Shown: positions 24,908 to 32,904 of the stretch, in pieces
How the letters are laid out: each line of letters starts with the position of its first letter
Position numbering within the stretch: the first letter of the stretch is position 1
Assembly: GCA_015057625.1 (NCBI GenBank)
Contig: SVDZ01000015.1
Coordinates: 1-57,568 of the forward strand
Reading direction: 5' to 3'
DNA length: 57,568 nucleotides
DNA from: Lachnospiraceae bacterium
GTDB lineage: Bacteria > Bacillota > Clostridia > Lachnospirales > Lachnospiraceae
Notes under the pieces: generated by a model
What the model saw: only the letters and a program-made list of their open reading frames with translations
Told to the model about the DNA's origin: nothing
The model's database searches: none
Position numbers and translations under genes: made by a program

Positions 24908-25135
24908 ATGGACGAGTATAACAAAGTTGAAAATCTTAAGACAGTTAGAATTCCCTCAAGAGATTTGAGAAAGAAGTATCTTAGATATCAAGAAGCAGAG
25001 TATGTGTATAGCATACAACACAAGAAACTGCATGAAATGGCAAGTGATGCTAAAGCACTCTATCGCATAGATGGAACAGTGCTGATAGATCGAGATATTT
25101 TTGATGAATACTTGGAACAGTTTAGGGAGGAGTAA
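24908..25135 (+). CDS. Excisionase-like small DNA-binding protein (DUF6462-like)
   Basis: This 75-residue protein resembles the small MerR/excisionase-like proteins (DUF6462 type) that precede tyrosine integrases in conjugative elements. The supporting pattern is LRYQEAEYVYSIQHKKLHEMA (winged-helix recognition region) followed by ALYRIDGTVLIDRDIFDEYLEQF (wing and C-terminal helix). It has a good AAAGGAG site. In intact elements an integrase gene follows; here only a 28-codon frame (25138-25224) follows, so the integrase is missing. This is best read as a relic at the left end of a decayed mobile element. Confidence 0.7.
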   Translation: MDEYNKVENLKTVRIPSRDLRKKYLRYQEAEYVYSIQHKKLHEMASDAKALYRIDGTVLIDRDIFDEYLEQFREE

Positions 25136-25324
25136 TTATGAGTGGCAATGTTTGGATGTGGTTCCGGAGAACGGCTTTTCAATTCGGGAATACTAATTTT
25201 TTTGAAAAATTTTTCAGTAAATGAAATATAATGATATTTACTTGCGTTTATAAGGTATAGAAACAAAAGCGGTTGAAGAATAGGTCGAAAATTGAGCATT
25301 ATTCAACTTTGAAAGGAGATTGCC

Positions 25325-26368
25325 ATGAAAAAAATAATGATGACGTTTGTAATGGTATTGGGAATGATGGCTATTGTTGGAAGCAACGCAGTAGAGGCGA
25401 AAACTAAGACAACATTCAAAAATGGAACTGTAAAGATTACTGGAAGTGGTACCTTCAAAAGTAAAAAGTACAAAGGGAACAAAAAGGTAAAGAAAGTAGT
25501 AGTAGGTAATGAGGTGACTGTTCTTGGAGATGAGGTTTTTAAAAAATGCAAAAATTTAAAAAAAGTCACGTTGGGTAAGAAGGTAACAGATATTAAAGTA
25601 GCGGCTTTTTGCGAATGTAAAAAACTTTCAGTGGTTAAGTTTGATAAAAAGTTAAAAAACATAGAAATGTCCGCTTTTTGGGGATGCAAAAAATTAAAAA
25701 ATGTGAAATTAAATAATGGTCTAAAAACTATAGGTGAAATGGCGTTTTATGGTACAGATTTGCGCAAAGTGAATATTCCTAACACAGTTAAATTAATAGA
25801 GGATGGTGCTTTTTGCAAATGTCCAAACCTAAAAGAAATAAAAACTCCGGGAAATCTTAAACCAATAAAGCTGACAGAGGATGGCGAATGGAGAATAGCT
25901 GACAAGGTAAAAAAGACAACTTTTAAGACTAGCATTAACATTGATATATTAAAATTTTTTGATACAGAAAAATATGTAGTGTCCAAGAAAGATAAAAAAT
26001 ATGTAAGTATTGATGGCGCAGTATATCAGAAAAAAGATTTCTTACTTGTTGCTGCACCGAATGTAAAAGAGTTTACTGTGTGCAACAAGGCTACTTCATT
26101 AAATCTTTATTATATTTATAATCCTAGGTATTTTGGCGACGATTTTTATTTTTGCACTAATAGCACTTTGGAAAAATTAGTCATTCCAAAGTCTGTAACA
26201 AAAATTTACTACAAAGCTTCTAAGTGGAACTTATTGGGCGAAGGGTTTTTCCCTAAAATTATGCCACAGGTAATAATTGAAAATGAAAACATAGATGATA
26301 AGAGCAAAAATGCTTTTGAGAAGTGGTATAAAGAAATGGAAGCATCCATGAAAGCATATTATGAGTAA
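25325..26368 (+). CDS. Secreted leucine-rich repeat protein (BspA type)
   Basis: This 347-residue protein has a signal peptide (about 1-25: MKK start, hydrophobic core, cleavage near VEA). A basic, Lys-rich LRR_5 domain follows at about 28-170, with repeated units of the form VFKKCKNLKKVTLGKKVTDI and AFWGCKKLKNVKLNNGLKTI. The C-terminal half (about 180-347) has a degenerate LRR-like end containing LEKLVIPKSVTKIYYKA. No anchor motif is visible. Strong Lys richness and AT-rich codons differ from the giant LRR protein at 10369. It sits between mobile-element relics and is probably cargo. An adhesive role is inferred from the family. Confidence 0.82.
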   Translation: MKKIMMTFVMVLGMMAIVGSNAVEAKTKTTFKNGTVKITGSGTFKSKKYKGNKKVKKVVVGNEVTVLGDEVFKKCKNLKKVTLGKKVTDIKVAAFCECKKLSVVKFDKKLKNIEMSAFWGCKKLKNVKLNNGLKTIGEMAFYGTDLRKVNIPNTVKLIEDGAFCKCPNLKEIKTPGNLKPIKLTEDGEWRIADKVKKTTFKTSINIDILKFFDTEKYVVSKKDKKYVSIDGAVYQKKDFLLVAAPNVKEFTVCNKATSLNLYYIYNPRYFGDDFYFCTNSTLEKLVIPKSVTKIYYKASKWNLLGEGFFPKIMPQVIIENENIDDKSKNAFEKWYKEMEASMKAYYE

Positions 26369-26437
26369 AAATAGAACGGCGTGGCGTTTATAGTGTTTTT
26401 AAATTTATATAGAAGAACGGGCTAGGAGGAAATGGAT

Positions 26438-26527
26438 ATGAAAAAAGTGGGTAAGAGTAGAAGAACAGTGATGGGTTTGATGCTTGTCATTGTGATGTGT
26501 TCTAGCTCTAGCAATATCAAGTCATAA
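26438..26527 (+). pseudogene. Orphan signal peptide, 29 codons (truncated secreted-protein gene)
   Basis: After a strong TAGGAGG site, a frame encodes a basic start (MKKVGKSRR), a hydrophobic core (MGLMLVIVMC) and a short tail, then stops. It looks like the 5' end of a secreted or lipoprotein gene whose remainder was deleted. The sequence immediately downstream belongs to a different coding remnant. Confidence 0.5.
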
Positions 26528-26656
26528 TGAACTAAATAATCCTATTATTCCCTTAAAACTTAGTCAGAAATTAGTCAAATACAACATTTTGACAACATTT
26601 TCTTAGTTCCTTTAAGGAAACTCATAGACGTACTTAGAAGTGAGACTGCTACAACT

Positions 26657-26914
26657 ATGCTTTCAAACTCAGCATTTGTGCTACTTCTTAATCAGTCGAA
26701 TAAGGATATCGAAAAGATAACAGAGGCATTGGAGATAAGTCCTGAGCAGCTTAACTATGTGATTGATAGTCCTTCTGGCACTGGATTGTTGAGGTTTGGG
26801 AAGAAGATAGTGCCATTTGATAATACGGTTGAGAAGGGGAGTGAGTTGTATAATCTTTATAATACTAATATGTATGAGAAGATGGAGAAAGTTAAGTTCA
26901 AAGAAAGAAAATAG
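26657..26914 (+). pseudogene. C-terminal fragment of a VirB4-type conjugation ATPase
   Basis: The frame encodes about 85 residues whose pattern matches the very C-terminus of VirB4/TraE-like ATPases of Firmicute conjugative elements: LSNSAFVLLLNQSNKDIEKI, then LNYVIDSPSGTGLLRFGKKIVPFDN, then LYNLYNTN. The open frame extends upstream through DVLRSETATT, also typical of the family, without a proper start. The Walker motifs and most of the protein are missing. It is a deletion relic, ending in front of a strong terminator. Confidence 0.7.
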
Positions 26915-26926
26915 AAGCTTTCAATG

Positions 26927-26960
26927 GAGCAGATATGAGAGAATATCTGCTCTTTTTTTT
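26927..26960 (+). terminator. Strong intrinsic terminator
   Basis: GAGCAGATAT pairs with ATATCTGCTC around a 6-nt loop, followed by eight T. It separates the VirB4 relic from the next promoter. Confidence 0.93.
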
Positions 26961-26966
26961 AATATA

Positions 26967-27020
26967 TTGACAAACGTTTTAGTCGGTGTTACTATAAAAG
27001 TAAAGTAACACCGACTAAAA
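26967..27020 (+). promoter_or_regulatory. Consensus promoter overlapped by a 17-bp perfect inverted repeat
   Basis: TTGACA (26967-26972) and TACTAT (26990-26995) are 17 bp apart. A perfect inverted repeat, TTTTAGTCGGTGTTACT (26977-26993) and AGTAACACCGACTAAAA (27004-27020), covers the spacer, the -10 box and the start site. Binding there would exclude polymerase, so this is very probably the operator of an autoregulator, most likely the product of the first gene at 27038. Confidence 0.85.
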
Positions 27021-27037
27021 AAAGAGAGGGATATATT

Positions 27038-27409
27038 GTGAGAATTTATTCAAATTACAATGACAGTGACTATGAAATAATATTGAAAGAAGCAGAAAAA
27101 TTAGGTTTTACACCATCTTCATTACAGAGTTATGCTCTTATGCTTTTTGTGATGAGCAATTCTGAAAACAGGAAAAATCGTATTATAGTTGCATTATTGC
27201 AAAATAAGATGCTTAAAGAGTTAAAGATTATGAAAAGTAATAAATCATTTATGGTATCAAGTTTTTTCCCAGAGGAATGGCCTCATTTATCACGAGGGGA
27301 CAAAATGACTTTGGCAAAAACATTGACAAATTATGTTGATAAGCATTCTTCAGAATTTATAATTGTAAAAAAAGAACCAGGACAGCCTAAAGTATATCAG
27401 AAAAAGTAA
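27038..27409 (+). CDS. Small putative regulator of the HEPN/PD-(D/E)XK operon
   Basis: This 123-residue protein starts with GTG; GAGAGGG lies 7 nt upstream. No family is recognised with certainty. Residues 1-70 are helical (DYEIILKEAEKLGFTPSSLQSYALMLFV) and could form a ribbon-helix-helix or similar DNA-binding unit. Residues 75-123 (SFFPEEWPHLSRGDKMTLAKTLTNYV ... GQPKVYQKK) resemble the DUF1413-type pattern of EW, LxRG/K and PxVYxK. Its position directly after the palindromic operator suggests it represses its own operon. The downstream gene follows by 33 bp. Confidence 0.55.
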   Translation: MRIYSNYNDSDYEIILKEAEKLGFTPSSLQSYALMLFVMSNSENRKNRIIVALLQNKMLKELKIMKSNKSFMVSSFFPEEWPHLSRGDKMTLAKTLTNYVDKHSSEFIIVKKEPGQPKVYQKK

Positions 27410-27442
27410 TATCAAATTGATTTACTTACAAAGGAAAATATA

Positions 27443-27850
27443 ATGCAAATGAGACCACAAACTGTGATAAACCAAATTAATGAGATATTTAATACAGAGG
27501 GTTATAGAGAAAAAGTGTATAATTTTCTAAACAAGTTTTCACAGTGTGAAGTTTATGCACGTTATTTCTTAGAAAAGTACTTAGATGATATTGCCCCGGA
27601 AGATATTGCGCTGATAAGAGAGGATATTATTTCAGCTTTCAATGAGAATGGAATTTACTTTGATGATGAAAGAATAATTACTTTTATTTTTGGAAAAGGA
27701 GACAAATCGCAAAAAAGAGCTTGCAGGATATTAAGAAATAAAATAACTCATAAACTAAATAAAACTTGCGTAAACAAAGTTGTTACAAGGTATGAAGAGT
27801 TGATTAGTACGATGAATAATTTTATTCAAATAGTAGATGAACAAAGTTAG
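27443..27850 (+). CDS. Small HEPN-like protein
   Basis: This 135-residue, mainly helical protein carries LRNKITH (residues about 107-113), which fits the Rx4-6H signature of HEPN domains (RNxxxH form), the catalytic motif of many HEPN ribonucleases in defence and toxin systems. The preceding charged loop (FGKGDKSQKRACRI) and following helices agree with a HEPN bundle, but overall similarity was not tested. It is the middle gene of three and ends 20 bp before the nuclease gene. If active, it would cut RNA; it could instead be an inactive partner. Confidence 0.5.
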   Translation: MQMRPQTVINQINEIFNTEGYREKVYNFLNKFSQCEVYARYFLEKYLDDIAPEDIALIREDIISAFNENGIYFDDERIITFIFGKGDKSQKRACRILRNKITHKLNKTCVNKVVTRYEELISTMNNFIQIVDEQS

Positions 27851-27870
27851 CTTATGAAAAGAGGAAAAGG

Positions 27871-29007
27871 ATGGAAAGAGAATTAAGTAAAGAGCAAATT
27901 GATTCCCTAACAAAGAAGTATTGTTCTTATGAAATAGTAAAAGAGTATCAGGATTCAACTTTTTTATCAATTATTGATAAAACTAAAAGGGAAACATATA
28001 TATCTAAATTACTGGCATATGCTATTAAAACAGATTTTAAGTTTAGAACATACATATTTGAAAAAGCAGGATGTTTGCACAATCTTTCGGCGGATGATGA
28101 AATAGAGATTGTTTGCGAAAAGTATATGGGAGGTTCAAGAGCAGATATATATGTTGAGATAAATAATAAAAACAATGAATTAATCACATTAACTATTGAA
28201 AATAAGATAGACACCCAAGAACACGATGACCAAACGCAAGAGTATTACAATTGGGTAAAAGAAAAGAATGATGATAATAACTATTTTTTATATATCTATC
28301 CTGATTATAATCCGTCAAAACCTAGTTGTTGTTCGTTCCAAGAATTAAAATACAGTCAAATTGGACGTAATTTGGATAGTGAAGACTATATTATTAAGGA
28401 TTTTAAAAAGCACATAAATCAATATTTGGGAGAAAAAAATATGGTAATAACTGACAAGGATCTCTTTTTGCTAGAGAAGTATTCGATAATAAAAAATATG
28501 GAAAAGGAAGTGTCTGATAAGGTTAAAGAAATACAAAATGCAATAATTGATAATGTCATGGCAAAAATAAATTATAAAGATAATTGTGAATGTATGTATT
28601 GGAAAAGTTACAATAATGAAGTTAAAGAGGGGATTAATCTATGGCTGGTCGAAACTGCGTTGCCGACGTCTATAAGATTATATTTGCCAACAGGTTATGT
28701 CGAAAATAGAGTATATTATTATTCGGAAATAAGATTTGATGATTATAATATTTTTGGAGAAATAAATGTTCAAAATACTATACGAATAGATGATAAAGAA
28801 TTGGTTGATGATTATCAAAATATTTTTACTCATTGTAACCTGTGGTATTCAAAGTATCTAGTCTTGAATGAGGAAAAATTTAAATCAGACAAAGAAAAGT
28901 TTTCAAAAGAATGGATAGATGAGCTTTGCGATATGTGGATAAGATTTACGAAGTCTTATCAATGCAAATTAGATGAAGTATTACAAATTGAACAAAAAGC
29001 TTTATAA
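27871..29007 (+). CDS. PD-(D/E)XK nuclease superfamily protein (PDDEXK_4-like)
   Basis: The 378-residue protein has an N-terminal nuclease core: helix Glu41 (RETYISKLLAYAI), then GGSRADIYVEI with Asp92, then LTIENKID with Glu110-x-Lys112, and QTQEYYNWV with Gln121/Tyr125. This D...ExK...QxxxY order is the PD-(D/E)XK pattern of the PDDEXK_4 group. The C-terminal half (about 190-378) is a helix-then-beta region without a recognised family (WYSKYLVLNEEKF). It is the last gene of the operon and is followed by a terminator. Role inferred: DNA or RNA cleavage in a defence or toxin-like system. Not assignable to a named system by eye. Confidence 0.68.
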   Translation: MERELSKEQIDSLTKKYCSYEIVKEYQDSTFLSIIDKTKRETYISKLLAYAIKTDFKFRTYIFEKAGCLHNLSADDEIEIVCEKYMGGSRADIYVEINNKNNELITLTIENKIDTQEHDDQTQEYYNWVKEKNDDNNYFLYIYPDYNPSKPSCCSFQELKYSQIGRNLDSEDYIIKDFKKHINQYLGEKNMVITDKDLFLLEKYSIIKNMEKEVSDKVKEIQNAIIDNVMAKINYKDNCECMYWKSYNNEVKEGINLWLVETALPTSIRLYLPTGYVENRVYYYSEIRFDDYNIFGEINVQNTIRIDDKELVDDYQNIFTHCNLWYSKYLVLNEEKFKSDKEKFSKEWIDELCDMWIRFTKSYQCKLDEVLQIEQKAL

Positions 29008-29092
29008 TCATCACTCTCACGGTAATAATTCGCAAAAAAACACACAACCAGTGTAGAGACAATACAATTGAATAAAGTTATAATAACATCAT

Positions 29093-29148
29093 AGAAAATG
29101 TCTAATTGAACCGCGGATAATCTGCGCTATTAGGCATTTTCTTTTTTG
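29093..29148 (+). terminator. Intrinsic terminator of the nuclease operon
   Basis: AGAAAATGTCTAAT pairs with ATTAGGCATTTTCT, with an inner CGC/GCG stem. A T run follows. Confidence 0.88.
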
Positions 29149-29240
29149 CTTTTTTACGGAGAAAAGGAGTGATGTTTTTGATATAAAAATGACGGCATGG
29201 CTTAGTAAAGAAAAAGATGCATCGAAGATTTAAATGCTGG

Positions 29241-29273
29241 AATACTCCTTGGATTTTCTGGGGAGTATTTTTT
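29241..29273 (+). terminator. Second intrinsic terminator
   Basis: AATACTCC pairs with GGAGTATT and ends in T5. It lies about 100 bp after the previous terminator. The intervening sequence holds no credible gene (only a start-site-like GGAGTGATG with an immediate stop), suggesting a deleted gene. Confidence 0.75.
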
Positions 29274-29489
29274 AGATGAACATTTAATTACGGTTTACTT
29301 TTTTTGTTAAGTCTATACTTTATTTTACTTATTTTTTAAGTGATTTTAGATGATTTTTGGCGAATTTGTAGCTGAAATCTTTTTTGCGTATGTAAAAAAT
29401 AATGTACATACAGTGTGATAGTATTTGATCATCAAGAAGTTTGAAAAATGACATTTTTACATGATCACTTATGCACAGGAGGCAGGTTC
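29274..29489 (+). promoter_or_regulatory. AT-rich control region of the AAA+/Mrr cassette
   Basis: No clean consensus promoter was found. An inverted repeat, GTATGT/ACATAC, lies at about 29389-29416, roughly 75-100 bp before the AAA+ start codon. It could be an operator, for instance for the WYL regulator encoded in the same cassette. This is an inference from position only. Confidence 0.35.
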
Positions 29490-31541
29490 ATGATTATATA
29501 TAATACAACTTTGAAATATAATTCAGGGAAAACGAGAAAAGATGATAAAGATACTTTGAATCCATCTGTGGATGACAGAAAATTCAAAGAGATTATTTCT
29601 GATGCTAATGACAAGTTGGGGGCAGAATGTGGGCTTGATGGGAATCTTTCAGCACAAATCATATCAGGCAAGGGCGGCTCTTTGGAGATTGTTATGGTTT
29701 GTAATCAGGATAAGGTCTCGGTAGAAGAATGCGAAACGTGGATAAAGAATCATTTTAATGACAACTATTCAATAAATAGAGTGTCAGTAAAGGATTCTAA
29801 GGAAATCAGCGTAAAAGAATTCATGCGATCAATAAGAAGTGCGGATAAAATGGGCTTTTCAAATAGAGGGTATTTATATAACGATTTGGGGTTTGATTAT
29901 TTTGATAATTATCAATATAGCGTTCAAGAGTATATGTATGAGACCCAGTTTCTAACAAAAAAAGAGGCTTTTGAATACGCTACAATGATGATGGCTGATC
30001 AAAGTTTTATTGATGAGCTCGAGAGAATATATGCCGCAACAAATGAAAAAAAGTTCTACGGACATCCGGTACATTATAAGATAGCCGCTGCAAATGTAGA
30101 AGCTGCAAAAGATATGTTAAGGCTACTCGTTAGAGCTCTAAGATCTAACGAGAGGCTCTTGGGGACGCGGGCAAATTATCTGAGTAATATAGAGGAAGGC
30201 TGTCATCACGAGACAGATTTAGAGCATTTAATCAAATCAAGCGAAGGAACAACCATCGCAATTGAAATGACTGGATCAGATGAGGACCACGGGGTATACG
30301 CTTCTTCATATCACCAGGTAATACAGTATTTTGAAGAGCAGATAAATAGATGCCAACTTAATACATTGTTTGTGTTTGTAGAGATAACCGAAAAGCCTGG
30401 ATTTTCGAAACCTATGATTGCTACTATGCAAGAGGATCTTCATATTATCGAGATTAAGGAAGGCCACGGAGATAGAGAGCGTGCATTGGGATTTTTGAGG
30501 TTGTTAACTCAGAAGTCTATGTTTGATGCTACCGAAGAGGAAATAGAAAAGGCGTTGCCCAAGAAGAAAGATTATACAGCATCTGAGGTATATGAGATAT
30601 ACAATAAATGGTTTAGCAACGGACTTAAGAGTAAAATCTATCAATCGTACAGAACTTGTGAGAAGGTGGCTATTGATTTTAAGAAACCATCAGATTTCCC
30701 ATATGAAGAACTGAAAAAAATGGTGGGACTGAAAGAGATAAAAGAAATTGTTGATCAGATAATAAATGCGGCAAAAGTACAAAAAGCAAGAAGTAAGATG
30801 GGATTAGATGCATATGGTGCATCACGTCATATGATATTTACAGGTAACCCAGGAAGTGCGAAGACGACGGTAGCAAGACTATTGGCTCAGATTTTAAAGA
30901 AAGAGGAAGTGTTAGAATCAGGAACTCTTGTTGAGTGCGGACGAGCAGATTTGATTGCAAAATATGTTGGATGGACAGCAAAAACCGTTAGAAAAAAGTT
31001 CAGAGAAGCACAGGGAGGAATACTATTTATTGATGAGGCTTATTCGTTAGTAGATGATTCGAATAGTTTCGGAGACGAAGCAATCAATACTATAGTTCAG
31101 GAAATGGAGAATCATCGGGAAGATGTGATTGTAATATTTGCGGGATATCCTGATAAAATGGAGAGCTTTCTGCAGAAGAATGAGGGACTTAGGAGTAGGA
31201 TAGCTTTTCATCTGAACTTTCCGGATTACACTGAAACTGAGTTAATGGAAATACTAGAGTTGATGGCTGGCGAAAAAGGGTATTGCATTGATGAGGCTAC
31301 GAGAGAAAAATGCTTAGAAATCTTTGCGGTAGCTTGCAAGAATAAAGAATTTGGTAATGGAAGGTTCGTGAGAAATCTACTTGAGCAGGCGATGCTAAGA
31401 CAATCTGACAGAATCATAAGAGAAGCAGGTGGAAAGCGGATAAGCAAGAGAATGCTATGCACGTTGATTGCGACGGATTTTGATGTTAACACAACAAAAC
31501 AGTACGCGAAAAAAACTCCCCAAATAGGATTTGTAGTGTGA
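29490..31541 (+). CDS. AAA+ ATPase, CbxX/CfqX (SpoVK-like) type, with degenerate N-terminal AAA-like half
   Basis: The protein has about 683 residues. Residues 1-110 form an alpha/beta N-terminal part starting MIIYNTT. Residues 189-340 look like a degenerate AAA unit (GHPVHYKIAA at the Walker A place, TTIAIEM at Walker B). Residues 405-683 are an intact CbxX-type AAA+ domain: MVGLKEIKEIV, Walker A GNPGSAKTT (452-460), Walker B ILFIDEAYSL (511-520), sensor AGYPDKM and arginine finger GLRSR (566-570). ATP-driven remodelling is expected. The ATG at 29490 follows AGGAGG by 7 nt. It heads a cassette with a WYL regulator and an Mrr-like nuclease, so a motor or GTPase-like role akin to McrB in a restriction system is plausible but inferred. 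Confidence 0.82.
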   Translation: MIIYNTTLKYNSGKTRKDDKDTLNPSVDDRKFKEIISDANDKLGAECGLDGNLSAQIISGKGGSLEIVMVCNQDKVSVEECETWIKNHFNDNYSINRVSVKDSKEISVKEFMRSIRSADKMGFSNRGYLYNDLGFDYFDNYQYSVQEYMYETQFLTKKEAFEYATMMMADQSFIDELERIYAATNEKKFYGHPVHYKIAAANVEAAKDMLRLLVRALRSNERLLGTRANYLSNIEEGCHHETDLEHLIKSSEGTTIAIEMTGSDEDHGVYASSYHQVIQYFEEQINRCQLNTLFVFVEITEKPGFSKPMIATMQEDLHIIEIKEGHGDRERALGFLRLLTQKSMFDATEEEIEKALPKKKDYTASEVYEIYNKWFSNGLKSKIYQSYRTCEKVAIDFKKPSDFPYEELKKMVGLKEIKEIVDQIINAAKVQKARSKMGLDAYGASRHMIFTGNPGSAKTTVARLLAQILKKEEVLESGTLVECGRADLIAKYVGWTAKTVRKKFREAQGGILFIDEAYSLVDDSNSFGDEAINTIVQEMENHREDVIVIFAGYPDKMESFLQKNEGLRSRIAFHLNFPDYTETELMEILELMAGEKGYCIDEATREKCLEIFAVACKNKEFGNGRFVRNLLEQAMLRQSDRIIREAGGKRISKRMLCTLIATDFDVNTTKQYAKKTPQIGFVV

Positions 31542-31656
31542 TATCCGCTAAAAGTATAGGGTGGTATACAAAAAAATAGAGGGCTATCCATGTGTAAAAA
31601 AATGCACATAGGTACTATCGCATAGACTATTAAAGCGCTATAATAAAGGAGATTGT

Positions 31657-31896
31657 ATGGTATTTGAACCGGGTGATTCATTTATGAGTGAAAAGGCCAA
31701 ACGAGAATATATTATTCAAAGAGACAAGGAACATATAGGTTTTGAGGGTTTTCGTGCCGCTCTTGTGGATACAGGGATAATTGGAGTTGGGAATACCTTT
31801 GATGTGAAGTATTTTTCTGTTAAGGATTTTATGGAAAACTTTGAAATGTCTGATGCGAAGGCACGATATCTTAGTCGATATGTATTAGAGGGATAA
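31657..31896 (+). CDS. Small protein of unknown function in the AAA+/Mrr cassette
   Basis: This 79-residue protein belongs to no recognised family. It is charged, with a helical N-terminus (MSEKAKREYIIQRDKEHIGFEGFRAALVDTG split by a turn) and a C-terminal helix (AKARYLSRYVLEG). It has no signal or membrane segment. AAGGAG lies 5 nt before the ATG. It lies 115 bp after the AAA+ gene, and its stop is 3 bp before the WYL regulator's ATG, so it is translationally linked to the regulator. An ATG at 31684 is an alternative start. Confidence 0.6.
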   Translation: MVFEPGDSFMSEKAKREYIIQRDKEHIGFEGFRAALVDTGIIGVGNTFDVKYFSVKDFMENFEMSDAKARYLSRYVLEG

Positions 31897-31899
31897 AAT

Positions 31900-32892
31900 A
31901 TGTATGCTACCGGTAATAAAAAAATGTTGAATATGTTGATTTTGGAAATATTGAAAGAGTATTCGGATGAAGATCATAAACTTACTCAGCAGGAGATTAT
32001 TAGGCTTCTAAAGTTAAACTATGGAATGGAGTGCGATAGAAGATCTGTCAAAAATAATATTTCATACTTAAAAGAACTTGGTTATGAAATTTCCTCCGAG
32101 GGCGGAACATATTTAGTATCTAGAGAATTCGAAGATGCTGAACTAAGGCTATTGATAGATAGTGTATTGTTTTCAAAAAACATGACCAAGAAACAGGCTA
32201 AAGGCCTTATAGATAAATTGAGAGGGTTGGGTAACCGATATTTCTCGGCTAAGGTATCTCATATAGTTAATCTTCCGGATCTTCAGCATTCTGATAACAA
32301 ACAATTACTATATACTTTAGATGCAGTTAATGACGCTATAGCTTCGAAGAAGAAAATAAGCTTTATGTATAACGAATATGGTGTTGATTTCAAACTTCAT
32401 CCCAAGCGAGAAGATCCATATATTGTAAATCCATATCAATTAGTTGCAAACAATGGTAAGTATTATCTTATAGGGAATATAGATAAGTATAATAATGCTG
32501 CACATTTTAGATTGGATAAAATGACATGTGTGAAGATTCTTGAAGAAAAGTGCAAGCCAGCGAAAGAAGTAAAGGATTTTGAAAATGGATTCAATCTCCC
32601 CAAACATATGGAAGAACATATATACATGTTTGGCGGAAAAAGCATAAATGTAAAAATCAAGACGACAGATGATATGATGTCTGAACTTGTGGATTGGTTT
32701 GGTAGAGATTTTGACATCATTTCTCATAATAATGGAGAAGTAATAGCTGTATTAAAGTGCAACATGTCTGCTATACGATACTGGGCCTTGCAGTATGGAC
32801 CATATGTGGAAATATTATCCCCGATAGAATTACGGAAACAAATATTACAAGATGCTAAGGAAATGGTGAAGAAATATAAATCTAATACATAA
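31900..32892 (+). CDS. WYL domain transcriptional regulator
   Basis: This 330-residue protein has an N-terminal winged helix (about 8-70; KLTQQEIIRLLKLNYGMECDRRSVKNNISYLKELGYEI), a linker, and a WYL domain (about 140-230; KKISFMYNEYGVD, NPYQLVANNGKYYLIGN, FRLDKM), ending in a WCX-like C-terminal region (VKIKTTDDMMSELVDWFG). The WYL triad is replaced by KYY, but the following LIG is kept. WYL regulators often control defence operons and sense nucleic-acid ligands. The gene is tightly packed between the small protein and the nuclease, consistent with autoregulation of the cassette. Confidence 0.85.
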   Translation: MYATGNKKMLNMLILEILKEYSDEDHKLTQQEIIRLLKLNYGMECDRRSVKNNISYLKELGYEISSEGGTYLVSREFEDAELRLLIDSVLFSKNMTKKQAKGLIDKLRGLGNRYFSAKVSHIVNLPDLQHSDNKQLLYTLDAVNDAIASKKKISFMYNEYGVDFKLHPKREDPYIVNPYQLVANNGKYYLIGNIDKYNNAAHFRLDKMTCVKILEEKCKPAKEVKDFENGFNLPKHMEEHIYMFGGKSINVKIKTTDDMMSELVDWFGRDFDIISHNNGEVIAVLKCNMSAIRYWALQYGPYVEILSPIELRKQILQDAKEMVKKYKSNT

Positions 32893-32904
32893 GGAGGTAA
32901 CAAT

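Noticed and set aside
25138..25224. 28-codon frame after the excisionase-like gene
   Set aside because: It overlaps the position where an integrase would start, but it has no recognisable integrase residues and no homology I can name. It is more likely deletion debris than a gene.
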